In this document: positions 7,763 to 17,093 of the stretch, in pieces
Layout of the letters: each line of letters opens with the position of its first letter
Numbering within the stretch: position 1 is the stretch's first letter
Source of the DNA: Vicingaceae bacterium
Lineage (GTDB): Bacteria > Bacteroidota > Bacteroidia > Flavobacteriales_E > Vicingaceae
Direction: 5' to 3'
Assembly (NCBI GenBank): GCA_019429185.1
Contig: JAHYJH010000002.1
Coordinates: forward strand, 1-64,000
DNA: 64,000 nucleotides
The notes under the pieces: generated by a model
Databases searched by the model: none
What the model was told of the DNA's origin: nothing
What the model saw: the letters and a program-made list of their open reading frames with translations, nothing else
Made by a program: the position numbers and the translations under genes

Positions 7763-10228
7763 TTAATTCGTTCTGTTTAATTCTTCACTGTTTTTATTTT
7801 CACGTTGTTCGTTGTTTTTGGGTGTTCCACCAAAATTGTAAGAAATACTTATCCTAAAAAAACGATTATCATCGTATCGTTTAAAGGTGTTTTTTATTCT
7901 GTTGGTAACGGAAATGTATTCAGGTCTGTTACTACTCAATAAGTCGTTTCCATAAAGAGTTAGTTTTATTTTTTCTTTCAAAAGCATTAGTTTTAAGGAG
8001 ATATTCAATTGGTCGTAATCATTGTTTCTGTCTAAATTATATACCCCTTTACTGATGTACGAATATGAGATATTAAGAAAAGCCGTCTTTTTTTTATTTA
8101 ATTTAAAATCATTTGAGATGCCAATCATACCATTCCAACCGCTTAATAAGTTTAAGGCAAACTCTTTTGATGAGGTGGTGTGGCTATAGTTTACATCAAC
8201 AAACAAATTTGTTTTTAAGGCTTTGAAAGGGGTTAGTGTAATGTTTTCTGTTAACCCAATCGTTTGGTTTTCAATAAAATTTAATGGTGTACTACGATTA
8301 ATTATGCTTGAGCTATCTACTAGAGATACTTGCTCAAATTCATTCTCAAGTTTAGAAAAATAAAGGGTAGTTACCCAAAAATCTTTGTATATGTATTCCA
8401 GTTCCAAATTATGCGAAAAAGAGGGCAATAAAAAGGGATTTCCTTCATAAAAAGAGTATGGATTATTTATATAGCGAAAAGGATTTAATAAAAAGAATGA
8501 TGGTCGGTTGATTCTTCTGCCATAATTTAATGACAAACTGTTGCTGTCGTTAGGAACATAAGAAAGATAAGCCGTTGGAAAAAGCTGAAAGTACTGTATG
8601 GTATTAGTTTGATTTATGGTAATGGATTTTCCTTTAGTGTTGGTATTTTCTGCTCTTAATCCTGCTTTTGCTTCCCATTTTTTTGAGAGTTCTTTTTGCA
8701 CTGAAAAATATGCCGCCTGAGTATTTTCCGTAAAAACAAACGTGTTACTTTGTGCATCATCTAAAATAGGTGTACCTGTTTCTAAATCAAAAAATTGTAG
8801 TTCATTATTCGTTTTAGTGGTAGTCAGTCGTCCTCCATAATTAAAGGTAGCCCATTTAAAAGGGTGTTCCATATCTAAATTAACCGAATAATTTTCTATT
8901 TGTTGGTTTCCTGTGTTATTAGCAGAAGCAAAAGAACCGTTTGAAATTTCTCCATTATTTAAAATAGTAGTAGATTCAAAAAAACTATTTTGAGTATCTG
9001 TAAACTTAAAATAATCCATATCTAATGATAATTTTCTGCCAATTGTATCGATGTTGTAAATAACATGATAATTAAGGATGGTGTTTGTTTTTTTTTGTTC
9101 ATCTGTTGCTTTTGTTTTAATAATAGAATCAATTTGTTGCGTTATATTATTTATTAAAGTGTTATTTGTTGTTGATGGTTTGCTTTTTAATGTTGTTTTA
9201 GTGTTATTAAAAGAAAAACCCATAGAGGACTTATTAAAAAGTTGATAATCTATTCCTATTTTTAAATTTATTGGTTGACGATAGTTTTTACCTTCTGAAT
9301 TTTCAGTTTGCAAAAGGCTTGGATAGTATGTTTTTTTTGTAATATCAAAAGCACTTGAACCGTTTGAACCATTAAATCCAGTATAAAACGAAAGTTTATC
9401 TTTTCTGTAATTAAAATTTCCTCCAACAGAACTTCTTGCATAAGTTGCTTGTTGGTAAGAGCTTCTAATATCGGCACTCCAACTGTTGTTTATCGACTTT
9501 TTGAGTTTAATGTTAATTAATCCGCTATTACCTTCAGCACTGTATTTTGCAGGTGGGTTGGTAATTACTTCTATGCTTTTAATGTTGTCGGAAGGTATGT
9601 TTTTTAAATAATTTACCAATTCTTCGCCCGAGAGTTGAACTATTCTATCGTCAATCATTACTGACATACCACTTTTACCAATCATGGCAATTTTATCGTT
9701 TTCTACCTTTACCCGAGGTGTAATTTTAAGTAAATCCAACGCATCACCACCACTTGCTGCCACTGTATTTTCTACATTAAACACGAGCCTATCTACTTTG
9801 CGTTCAATCAGGTTTTTGGTATCTTCCAACACAAACTCGCCTAAAGTAACGCTGCCAATAGTAGCTTGTAAGTTTCCTAAGTTTACCGATTGAGTAACGG
9901 CAACTTCTCGTGTTAAAATTATTTTACCGAAATAAATAATATTAAACGAATAAGTTCCCGCAGGAAGTGATACAGCAAATTCGCCTTGTTCTTTTACTAC
10001 CTCTTCTTTTACGGTGCTGTCGTTTTGCATTACGGTTAGCACCACAAATTCCAACGGTTGGTTGTTTTCGTCTATCACTTTACCGGTAATGGTGTGTTGG
10101 GCAGAAAGTTTTAAACCGATAAAACAAGTGGCGAATACGATAAAAAGTAATTTGTTCAATGTTTTTATAATTTTTAAAGTGGCGAAAGTAGAAAAAAAAT
10201 ACCCTTCCCCATACATGACTTTTATCAT
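7763..10228 (-). CDS. Outer-membrane beta-barrel receptor (PF14905/TonB-dependent type)
   Basis: About 800 residues: signal peptide (NKLLFIVFATCFIGLKLSAQ), a carboxypeptidase-regulatory-like domain (TGKVIDENNQPLEF and on), a plug-like domain (about 140-245, ending SIEVITNPPAKYSAEGNSGLI) and a large barrel ending in SYNFGG. The PAKYSAEG motif is typical of the 'outer membrane beta-barrel protein family'. The true start is likely the TTG at 10159 (LNKLLFIV), not the listed ATG: a promoter-like TACTTTCG (10183-10190, minus strand) lies inside the proposed extension, and TTG places the signal peptide at the N-terminus. The ligand is unknown. It stands alone, with an HTH remnant downstream. Confidence 0.88.
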   Translation of the reverse strand: MIKVMYGEGYFFSTFATLKIIKTLNKLLFIVFATCFIGLKLSAQHTITGKVIDENNQPLEFVVLTVMQNDSTVKEEVVKEQGEFAVSLPAGTYSFNIIYFGKIILTREVAVTQSVNLGNLQATIGSVTLGEFVLEDTKNLIERKVDRLVFNVENTVAASGGDALDLLKITPRVKVENDKIAMIGKSGMSVMIDDRIVQLSGEELVNYLKNIPSDNIKSIEVITNPPAKYSAEGNSGLINIKLKKSINNSWSADIRSSYQQATYARSSVGGNFNYRKDKLSFYTGFNGSNGSSAFDITKKTYYPSLLQTENSEGKNYRQPINLKIGIDYQLFNKSSMGFSFNNTKTTLKSKPSTTNNTLINNITQQIDSIIKTKATDEQKKTNTILNYHVIYNIDTIGRKLSLDMDYFKFTDTQNSFFESTTILNNGEISNGSFASANNTGNQQIENYSVNLDMEHPFKWATFNYGGRLTTTKTNNELQFFDLETGTPILDDAQSNTFVFTENTQAAYFSVQKELSKKWEAKAGLRAENTNTKGKSITINQTNTIQYFQLFPTAYLSYVPNDSNSLSLNYGRRINRPSFFLLNPFRYINNPYSFYEGNPFLLPSFSHNLELEYIYKDFWVTTLYFSKLENEFEQVSLVDSSSIINRSTPLNFIENQTIGLTENITLTPFKALKTNLFVDVNYSHTTSSKEFALNLLSGWNGMIGISNDFKLNKKKTAFLNISYSYISKGVYNLDRNNDYDQLNISLKLMLLKEKIKLTLYGNDLLSSNRPEYISVTNRIKNTFKRYDDNRFFRISISYNFGGTPKNNEQRENKNSEELNRTN

Positions 10229-10649
10229 GTGAAATTATGATGTTGCTCATAATTTATAAATAGCAACACACTATAAATCAATTATTTATAATTTTTATAC
10301 CTAAAAATACGTAGTGTAAATTAAGTATTTTTACATAGGGTTAATTTTCTTGAAAAAAGTATCTTTTTAGAAGAACAACCACCGATATTGATGGAATTTT
10401 TAGATTCAATACGTCAACTCCAACTACTCCACTAAAATTAAGTTGTACCGCTTTCTTGCCGACACTAAATAGGGTTTGCCTTTTTGCAATTTATTCTGTA
10501 GCTTCGCTATGGTGTGGTGCAGCACGTGTACAAGGCACACACATTGTATAAGCGTAAATGTGAGCTGAACGGCTAAAATTGAGCATTTTTTCTCCTAATA
10601 AACTTTGTGGTGAGCGGACAATGAATCGCTCCGAAATCCCGCACTACGT
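10229..10649. other. 421-bp non-coding region with repeat-like sequence
   Basis: The left third is very AT-rich and contains an inverted pair (TAAAAATAC / GTATTTTTA) near 10301-10336. The right two thirds (about 10380-10645) are more GC-rich than neighbouring spacers and include GTGTACAAGGCACACACATTG, CTTCGCTATGGTGTGGTGCA and a CGCACTACG-like end. They have no open reading frame, and the composition looks like a decayed dispersed repeat. I see no RNA gene I can name. Confidence 0.4.
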
Positions 10650-11339
10650 TTATACATGACCGTCAACTTTCCTCTCCTCCACAATAAACACCCTATTCAA
10701 ACTTTCTATTTTATGAATAGTAACCTTATAACCTGTTTTAAAAATGGTTGAGAATAGTTGCTCTATGTTTTTAATCTGTTGTTTCGTCTCAAAATTAAAA
10801 CTTACAAAATTAAAAACAACAACACCATTGGGGTTGAGTCGTTTTTTAATGTTATCGAAAAACACAGGAGAAATAAATTGCTCAGGAACAACAATGTCTT
10901 TAAAAATATCTATAGCAATTAAATCGTAGGTTTCGGCAGTGTTAGCAGCAAAAACAAAAGCATCCTCATTCACAATCTTAAGATTAGGATAATCTCCTAG
11001 CTTAAAATACTTTTTACCAAGCCGTATCACTTCCTTGTCAATTTCTATTACGGTGGTAGATAAGTTTAAACCCAATTCATTGTATAAAATAGAAGGAACG
11101 CTACCAGCACCACCACCTAAAAGTAGGCAAGAAGAAAAATTTCTTTCTTTTAGTTGAATAATTTTAAACGCTTTTTGAAAAACTCGGTGCAGACTGCCAA
11201 AAGAATAGTTGGCATGTTGCGTGTTGAGTACATATTTTCCCTCCTGAATGGCAACAATCAGTTTATCGTTGTGTTGGGAAGAACTTTCTTCAACAACAAA
11301 GCGAACAAGATAGCTTAAATATTTGTGTAGGGGTTTCAA
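10650..11339 (-). CDS. Spermidine-synthase-like methyltransferase-fold protein
   Basis: A 229-residue protein with a Rossmann fold of the spermidine synthase/methyltransferase type: LLGGGAGSVPSIL (nucleotide-binding loop), TVIEIDKEVIRLGKKYF (acidic ribose contact), NEDAFVF and LIAIDIF. It lacks the full N-terminal beta domain of true spermidine synthases (about 280 residues or more). It may be an aminopropyltransferase-like or methyltransferase protein with a different substrate. No polyamine genes adjoin it. It is single, on the minus strand, downstream of the ppk gene but separated from it by a MITE-like repeat. Confidence 0.75.
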   Translation of the reverse strand: MKPLHKYLSYLVRFVVEESSSQHNDKLIVAIQEGKYVLNTQHANYSFGSLHRVFQKAFKIIQLKERNFSSCLLLGGGAGSVPSILYNELGLNLSTTVIEIDKEVIRLGKKYFKLGDYPNLKIVNEDAFVFAANTAETYDLIAIDIFKDIVVPEQFISPVFFDNIKKRLNPNGVVVFNFVSFNFETKQQIKNIEQLFSTIFKTGYKVTIHKIESLNRVFIVEERKVDGHV

Positions 11340-11368
11340 ATTAATGGGATAATAAGTGGCTATTCATA

Positions 11369-11484
11369 GAGCTGGGAGACTGAACTATAATGTTCGAGTT
11401 CCGAAATACATTTTTATTCCAAAAATATGTCTTTTAATTAATATTTCGAGAATAACGAATAAATCGGACATTATAGACAGGCTC
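11369..11484. mobile_element. MITE-like repeat family 1, copy C (116 bp, internally deleted)
   Basis: Starts TA-GAGCTGGGAGACTGAAC and ends GACAGGCTC-TA. The right arm has the family block ATAAATCGGACATTATAGAC; the left arm shares GACTGAACTATAATGTTC with the GCTGAACTGTAAAGTTC of copy B. TA lies on both sides. The right end sits beside the ppk stop codon (11488-11490). Confidence 0.7.
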
Positions 11485-11487
11485 TAA

Positions 11488-13554
11488 TTAATCATGCTCA
11501 TTTTCAGTACATTTATTTTTTAAAAATTCATAATAATCAAATTGTGCTCTAATCCTTTTTTTTGCATTGGATTTTTTATATGGATTGCTTTGTGTCTTAT
11601 TTAAAACTCTTGCCTTGATAGTATCTTTCAATTGAAAATAAAGTAGCTTTTTTATTTCTGCAGCCAACTTAGTATCAACTATGGGAAATCCGACCTCTAC
11701 TCTATAACTTAAATTTCTTTTCATCCAATCTGCCGAAGCTAAAAATAATTTTTCATTACCATTGTTATGAAATAAATAAATTCGTCCGTGTTCCAAATAT
11801 CTATCAATGATACTAATCACTTTTATATTTTCACTCATTCCTTCAACGCCAGGTATTAAACAACATATTCCTCTTACAATTATATGTATTTTCACACCTG
11901 CATTACTTGCATCATACAGCTTATCTATCATTTGTTTGTCTTCCAAACTATTCATTTTTAATATCATCTTAGCCTTCTTCCCTTGTTTGGCTAAAGAAAT
12001 TTCGTTATCTATTAACTTTTCAAATTCCGACCGCATATTAAAAGGAGCTACTAAAAGCGTATTAAATATGGTCTTTTCTTGAGTTCTTGTTTTTAAAAAC
12101 TGAAAAATATGTGCTAGTTCGTTGGTAAGTAACTCATTTTTGGTTAACAATGCGTGATCGCAGTATATTTTAGATGTGTCTTCATTGAAATTACCTGTTC
12201 CAAAATAGGCATACTTAGTAATCTTATTTTCTTCTTCTCGTGTAATCATAAAAATTTTTGAATGTACTTTTAAGTCCTCAAAACTATAAAAAACATCAAC
12301 GCCTGCTTGCTTCATAATCTCAGCCCAATATAAATTAAGTTCTTCATCAAAACGAGCTTTCACTTCGCTAAAAACCATTACTTTTTTACCTTGTTGAGCT
12401 GCTTTTATTAATGCTTTGCAAATTTTAGAATCTTTGGCAACACGATAAAGTGTTATATTTATTTCTTTCACATAAGGATCTATTGCCGCTTCCTCTAAAA
12501 ATTGAATTACATAATCATACTTTTGATATGGGAAATGCAAAATAAAATCGTTGAAAGATAATGCATGAAAATAAGAATCGATTTTTTCTAATTCTGGATG
12601 AGTTAAAACATCAAATTCTGGATAAAATAAATCAGGGTTATCAGGCATTGGGAAGCCAAAAAAATCATTGAAATTATGATATCTGCCCCCTGGAATAAAC
12701 TCTCCCTTTTTTATTCCAATTTTCTTACGCAGCATTTTCAACATTTCTTTCGGCATCCGGTTGTCATATAAAAATCGAGAAGGATCTCCCACTTTTCTTT
12801 TATAAAGACTTGCAGAAATTTTTTCTTGTACTGTTTCTGCTATTTCCTCTTCTAAATACAGTTCAGCATCTCTGGTTACATTGGCTTCATAACATTTTAC
12901 CCAATGGTGTTCGGGAAACATGGGAGGCAAAAACAAACGCATTACATCCGAAAGTTGGATGATAATTTTCTTGTTTTCTGTATTGGGTAATTTAATAAAT
13001 CGTTTGGTTTTTTTTATAGGGACATTCACTAAAAAATATTCTTTTTCTCCATCTGCTTTCCTTTCCACATCAATTACTAGGTACAATCCTTTGTTTTTAA
13101 AAAAAATCTCATTTTCATCAGATAGTTTTGTTATTTCTAACAAATGCTCAATTTCTTTTTTAAAAAATTGATTTAGAAATTCGCATTGTTTTTCATCTAT
13201 TTGTTTTTGATGAACCAAATAAATATTTTCTTCTTGAAGCTGAGGAATTATTCGTTGATTAAATATTTTTTGAAATTCAACTTGCTGAAAATTAACTATT
13301 TCTTTGATTTTTTTCAATAATTTTTTAATCGAAATATCTTGCTCTATCCCTTGTTCTTTCTGTATTTTTAAAATGTGTTTTAAAGAAGCTACCCTTACTC
13401 GGTAAAATTCATCGAGATTAGAAGAATAAATGGCTAAAAATTTCAATCGCTCCATTAATGGTTCATGTTCATTAATGGCTTCTTGCAGCACCCTATAATT
13501 GAATGACAGCCAACTTAACTCTCTGTCAAAATATTTTTTCATTTCGTTGAGCAA
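11488..13554 (-). CDS. ppk1: Polyphosphate kinase 1
   Basis: Catalyses reversible transfer of the ATP gamma-phosphate to polyphosphate. The 688 residues match family length. The N-terminal domain opens FDRELSWLSFNYRVL. The head domain follows, and the C-terminal catalytic domains contain DPYVKEINITLYRVAKDS and SEVKARFDEE. The phosphorylated-histidine motif is HSKIFMITR (H431 by the track start), followed by YFGTGNFNE. The start may be the second methionine (MKKYFDREL, 13542). No exopolyphosphatase gene adjoins it. The stop codon touches the MITE-like repeat. Confidence 0.97.
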   Translation of the reverse strand: MLNEMKKYFDRELSWLSFNYRVLQEAINEHEPLMERLKFLAIYSSNLDEFYRVRVASLKHILKIQKEQGIEQDISIKKLLKKIKEIVNFQQVEFQKIFNQRIIPQLQEENIYLVHQKQIDEKQCEFLNQFFKKEIEHLLEITKLSDENEIFFKNKGLYLVIDVERKADGEKEYFLVNVPIKKTKRFIKLPNTENKKIIIQLSDVMRLFLPPMFPEHHWVKCYEANVTRDAELYLEEEIAETVQEKISASLYKRKVGDPSRFLYDNRMPKEMLKMLRKKIGIKKGEFIPGGRYHNFNDFFGFPMPDNPDLFYPEFDVLTHPELEKIDSYFHALSFNDFILHFPYQKYDYVIQFLEEAAIDPYVKEINITLYRVAKDSKICKALIKAAQQGKKVMVFSEVKARFDEELNLYWAEIMKQAGVDVFYSFEDLKVHSKIFMITREEENKITKYAYFGTGNFNEDTSKIYCDHALLTKNELLTNELAHIFQFLKTRTQEKTIFNTLLVAPFNMRSEFEKLIDNEISLAKQGKKAKMILKMNSLEDKQMIDKLYDASNAGVKIHIIVRGICCLIPGVEGMSENIKVISIIDRYLEHGRIYLFHNNGNEKLFLASADWMKRNLSYRVEVGFPIVDTKLAAEIKKLLYFQLKDTIKARVLNKTQSNPYKKSNAKKRIRAQFDYYEFLKNKCTENEHD

Positions 13555-13584
13555 AAAAGTATTTAAGATATAAAGGTAAGGTTA

Positions 13585-14745
13585 TTAAGTTTTATCTGTA
13601 ATGGTTTCCAAATAATGTTGTTCAACATTATACGCCTGCTTTAAATTATCAATAGTTAATTGAGTAGTGCCGACATCGGTATTTTTATCTGATTTTATGC
13701 CTACAAGCATCACATTTTTTCGAGTATGTTCGTTTGAAATAAATTCAAAAATTTTAGTTTGATAATTATGTTTCTCCATGATTAACGCTCGAATGGTATC
13801 AGTAATCATTTCATATTGTCTTTCTTTAAAAATACCATGTTTAAATAATGGATTTTCAATCGGCTTCCCTTTGGAATCTTGCCGTAATTGTTTGTGGCAA
13901 CAAGGAGCACAAATAATTAATGTTGCATTTGTCGAAAATCCTTTAAAAATAGCATCGTCTGTTGCTGTATCACAAGCATGAAGTGCAATTAATATATCTA
14001 TTTTTGAATCGCCAAATTTTTGTATGGTATTTTGTTCAAACACTAAATTATTAAACCCACAAGATGTTGCTGTTTTGTTGCAAAAATCGACCAATTCTTT
14101 GCGTTGTTCTATTCCTTTAATCCGAACATCCATCTTTTTTTGATTTACCAAAAAATCATACAACGCAAAAGTTAAATACCCTTTTCCTGAACCCATATCC
14201 ACAATATGAATAGGAGAAGAAAGTGTTGTGTTTTTTAGTAAGTTTTCAATAATTTCAAGGTATTTGTTTATTTGTTTGAATTTGTCCGCCATTTTAGGGA
14301 TAACCGTTCCCTTTTCGTCAGTAACACCTAAAAGAGATAAATATTTACCTAACTCAGCTCTCTTTTTCTTTGGAATATCATGCGATTCAGGTGGTTTTTT
14401 GTCAAAACTTGGAGGAAAATTAATTGCTGTTGCTTTTCCTTTTTTTGAGAATTGAATGGCATAATCATATTCCAACGTAAAAAGCCTAGCAGTTTTAAAT
14501 TTTTTATTAATTAATTCCAAAAGTTCATTCCGAACCTCATCAAATGTATAGTTTTTAACCTGATCATTGGTTTGATAATGATAAGTAAACGAAAAAACAG
14601 GTTGATTTTTAATGGTAATCAATCGGATATAAACATTCATCAGTCCATCACTTTTAGAAGTGGGCTTGCTTAAGGTTATTTTAACAAAAGTTTCATTGGC
14701 AAAGCTTTCATTTAATTTTTCAATAAAAAGTTTTAATTCATTCAT
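13585..14745 (-). CDS. Class I SAM-dependent methyltransferase
   Basis: A 386-residue protein. A variable N-terminal region (1-170) precedes a PF13679-type methyltransferase domain with the glycine-rich AdoMet loop VDMGSGKGYLTFALYDF (about 185-200). Next come the acidic residue in IKGIEQRKELV and the block ILIALHACDTATDDAIF. A Cys/His cluster, CAPCCHKQL, follows. The target (RNA, protein or small molecule) is not evident. It lies 30 bp upstream of ppk1 on the same strand, so co-transcription is likely. Confidence 0.82.
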   Translation of the reverse strand: MNELKLFIEKLNESFANETFVKITLSKPTSKSDGLMNVYIRLITIKNQPVFSFTYHYQTNDQVKNYTFDEVRNELLELINKKFKTARLFTLEYDYAIQFSKKGKATAINFPPSFDKKPPESHDIPKKKRAELGKYLSLLGVTDEKGTVIPKMADKFKQINKYLEIIENLLKNTTLSSPIHIVDMGSGKGYLTFALYDFLVNQKKMDVRIKGIEQRKELVDFCNKTATSCGFNNLVFEQNTIQKFGDSKIDILIALHACDTATDDAIFKGFSTNATLIICAPCCHKQLRQDSKGKPIENPLFKHGIFKERQYEMITDTIRALIMEKHNYQTKIFEFISNEHTRKNVMLVGIKSDKNTDVGTTQLTIDNLKQAYNVEQHYLETITDKT

Positions 14746-14820
14746 TCCGCTAAATTATAACTATTGTATGTGAATTTTATCTAAATCGAAAAAGAATTGT
14801 TACTACTCAGTTATTCTTTA

Positions 14821-14936
14821 TGCCACTGATTACACAAATTTTCGCAGATTACATACACAGATTTCGTTTTTTTATTTAAAAATCTGCGAAAAATCCCGAT
14901 AACTATTGGGAGTGTGAATTTACGTAATCAGTGGCA
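14821..14936. repeat. Nested palindromic repeat (TGCCACTGATTAC family)
   Basis: The left arm TGCCACTGATTACACAAATT..CGCAGATT and the right arm (reverse complement TGCCACTGATTACGTAAATTC..CGCAGATT) form a long imperfect inverted repeat. The right arm is interrupted by an unrelated palindrome, TCCCGATAACTATTGGGA (14894-14911). Related arms recur inside the 314-bp element at 49631..49944. Confidence 0.8.
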
Positions 14937-15014
14937 AATAAAAAAATAGGTTCTGATTAACAAGGATTTAAACACATGGTTTCTGTCTAATTTATAAAAT
15001 CAAAAAAAGTTAAC

Positions 15015-15022
15015 TAATTTTG
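15015..15022 (+). promoter_or_regulatory. TAnnTTTG promoter box (near-leaderless)
   Basis: TAATTTTG matches the Bacteroidota -7 consensus and ends only 5 nt before the ATG at 15028, so the transcript would have little or no leader. Confidence 0.55.
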
Positions 15023-15027
15023 TTGCT

Positions 15028-15279
15028 ATGAAAAAGCGTTACTATATATTATTTTTCATTACCTTTTTAAGCTTCTGCAACACTGTTTTTTCACAATGTG
15101 CAATGTGTAAGGCTGTGGTGGAGTCTGATATGGAATCGGGTGGTAAAACTGCTCTTGGAATTAATAATGGCATCTTGTACTTAATGCTTATTCCTTATCT
15201 TTTAATTGCCTTAGTAGGATTTTTCATCTATAAAAATTACAAAAAAAACAGTTCCTCGATTGAAAATCATGAGCAGTAA
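15028..15279 (+). CDS. Small membrane-anchored CxxC protein
   Basis: 83 residues: signal peptide or N-terminal anchor (residues 1-22, ending VFSQ), a short exported segment with CAMC (23-26) and a C-terminal transmembrane helix (about 48-69), then a lysine-rich tail. I recognise it as a conserved Bacteroidota small protein type with no assigned function. The CxxC next to the cleavage site suggests redox or metal contact. It overlaps the following outer-membrane protein gene, so both are probably translated from one message. Confidence 0.75.
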   Translation: MKKRYYILFFITFLSFCNTVFSQCAMCKAVVESDMESGGKTALGINNGILYLMLIPYLLIALVGFFIYKNYKKNSSSIENHEQ

Positions 15280-15922
15280 ATCATTTACTACTTTCTTTAT
15301 TTTTTTTGCACTTTGTCTATTCAGTAAAGGACAACCCCATGTTTTTGAAAATGAGTTTAAAACAAGCTTTAACTCCAAACCAAAGTTTGAATTTAAGTTT
15401 GATTCGAGGTTTTCATTTCTTCGAAACACCAATGTAAAAACAACAGGCATAAAAATAGGACTTAGCTTTAATAAAAAATTTAATGTTGGTTTAGGGTTCA
15501 ATCGACTGTTTGTAAATGCAAAATCTGAAATTATTAATCAGGCAGATACCATTCCTGTCAATTTAAATTACTATTATTTTTCTCCTTATTTTGAATATGT
15601 TTACTTCACATCCAAAAAATGGGAATTTAATCTCTCCACACAAATCGGTTTAGGTTCTGCAAAATATAATTTCACCAATTTTGAAGGAAAGAAAGACTCG
15701 AAAAATAGAACTACAATTCTATCTTATGAACCTGCTATGCTTATTGATTATAAAATAATTAAATGGGTTGGATTGGGTTTAGGTGTTGGATATCGGTTGG
15801 TTTTTTATAAAAATGGAGAGGTAAAAGAACATTTTTCATCTCCGATATACGTAATTAAACTTAAAGTTTATTTGGGCTCAATTGTTCAATCCATATCAGG
15901 AAAACAAATTCCTGCCGAATAA
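15269..15922 (+). CDS. Predicted outer-membrane beta-barrel protein
   Basis: About 217 residues from MSSKSFTTFF (the fourth codon of the listed ORF), chosen because it begins the signal peptide (FFIFFALCLFSKGQ). Alternating aromatic/polar strands (KIGLSFNKKFNVGLGFNRLF, YFSPYFEYVYF, GLGLGVGYRLVFY) indicate a small barrel like other PF13568-type proteins. The start overlaps the preceding gene by 11 bp. Specific function unknown. Confidence 0.7.
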   Translation: MSSKSFTTFFIFFALCLFSKGQPHVFENEFKTSFNSKPKFEFKFDSRFSFLRNTNVKTTGIKIGLSFNKKFNVGLGFNRLFVNAKSEIINQADTIPVNLNYYYFSPYFEYVYFTSKKWEFNLSTQIGLGSAKYNFTNFEGKKDSKNRTTILSYEPAMLIDYKIIKWVGLGLGVGYRLVFYKNGEVKEHFSSPIYVIKLKVYLGSIVQSISGKQIPAE

Positions 15923-15960
15923 TTTTAATCTCAATCTGAACAACTAATTTAAGTTATTAT

Positions 15961-15968
15961 TACCTTTG
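15961..15968 (+). promoter_or_regulatory. TAnnTTTG promoter box for ruvB
   Basis: TACCTTTG, a perfect -7 consensus, ends 5 nt before the ruvB start codon. Spacing is the same as for the gene at 15028, which predicts a near-leaderless mRNA. Confidence 0.65.
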
Positions 15969-15973
15969 ACATT

Positions 15974-16999
15974 ATGAATACCAATTTGGATGCAAATAAA
16001 GAAAATCTAACTCCCACAGAAAAGGAGATAGAAAAAGTATTGCGTCCCTTATCTTTCAATGATTTCACTGGTCAAGAAAACGTAGTAGAAAATCTTAAAA
16101 TTTTTGTAAAAGCTGCTGCACAGCGAGGAGAATCCCTTGATCATGTTTTACTTCATGGTCCTCCAGGATTAGGAAAAACCACTTTAGCCAATATTATTGC
16201 CAATGAGCTTGGAGTAGGTTTTAAAGTAACATCTGGACCTGTGTTAGAAAAACCAGGAGATTTAGCAGGTCTTTTAACTAATTTAGAAGAAGGAGATGTA
16301 TTATTTATTGATGAAATTCATCGCTTATCTTCGGTAGTTGAAGAATACCTATATTCTGCAATGGAAGATTACAAAATAGACATCATGATAGATTCTGGAC
16401 CAAATGCCAGAAGCGTTCAAATTGAACTCAATCCCTTTACACTTATTGGGGCAACCACCCGAACTGGATTGTTAACTGCTCCACTTCGAGCTCGTTTTGG
16501 TATTACCTCTCGTTTAGAATATTATGATGCTTCAGTTCTTGTAAAAATAATTAAACGATCGTCCAATATCATTCATGTAGGTATAGATGATGATGCCGCT
16601 CATGAAATTTCGCGAAGAAGCCGAGGGACTCCACGTATTACAAATGCTCTTTTAAGAAGAGTTAGAGATTTTGCTCAAGTAAAAGGAAATGGACGCATCG
16701 ACAAAGAAATAGCTCTTTATGGTTTAGACGCACTAAATGTGGATAAAAACGGATTAGACGAAATGGATAATCGAATTTTATTGGCAATAATAGATAAATT
16801 TAAAGGTGGCCCTGTTGGTTTAACCACAATTGCTACTGCGGTTGGCGAAGAAGCTGGCACCATAGAAGAAGTATATGAACCTTTTTTAATCAAAGAAGGC
16901 TTTTTGATGCGAACCCCAAGAGGACGAGAAGCTACTGAAAGAGCCTTTCATCATTTAGGGAGAGTGAAGTTACCCAACGATCAAGGTAAATTGTTTTAG
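15974..16999 (+). CDS. ruvB: Holliday junction branch migration helicase RuvB
   Basis: The hexameric AAA+ motor that with RuvA drives branch migration of recombination intermediates. The 341 residues are the usual length. [15 protein letters not shown] is the N-terminal signature. The Walker A is GPPGLGKTT, the Walker B is LFIDEIHRL, sensor 1 is IGATTRTG and the arginine finger is in the APLRARFG motif. The C-terminal winged helix holds [13 protein letters not shown]. It has its own promoter, and ruvA and ruvC are not in the window. Confidence 0.98.
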   Translation: MNTNLDANKENLTPTEKEIEKVLRPLSFNDFTGQENVVENLKIFVKAAAQRGESLDHVLLHGPPGLGKTTLANIIANELGVGFKVTSGPVLEKPGDLAGLLTNLEEGDVLFIDEIHRLSSVVEEYLYSAMEDYKIDIMIDSGPNARSVQIELNPFTLIGATTRTGLLTAPLRARFGITSRLEYYDASVLVKIIKRSSNIIHVGIDDDAAHEISRRSRGTPRITNALLRRVRDFAQVKGNGRIDKEIALYGLDALNVDKNGLDEMDNRILLAIIDKFKGGPVGLTTIATAVGEEAGTIEEVYEPFLIKEGFLMRTPRGREATERAFHHLGRVKLPNDQGKLF

Positions 17000-17093
17000 A
17001 TTCCTCAGCCTTTCTAAGGCAACCATAAATTGTTATTCAACGTCATGATGTGAAATTAACAATTAAAGTTATCTAAATTTCATCTATAAATTT

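Noticed and set aside
10650-11339. Annotation as true spermidine synthase (speE)
   Set aside because: It is shorter than the enzyme, lacks much of the N-terminal domain, and has no polyamine genes next to it.
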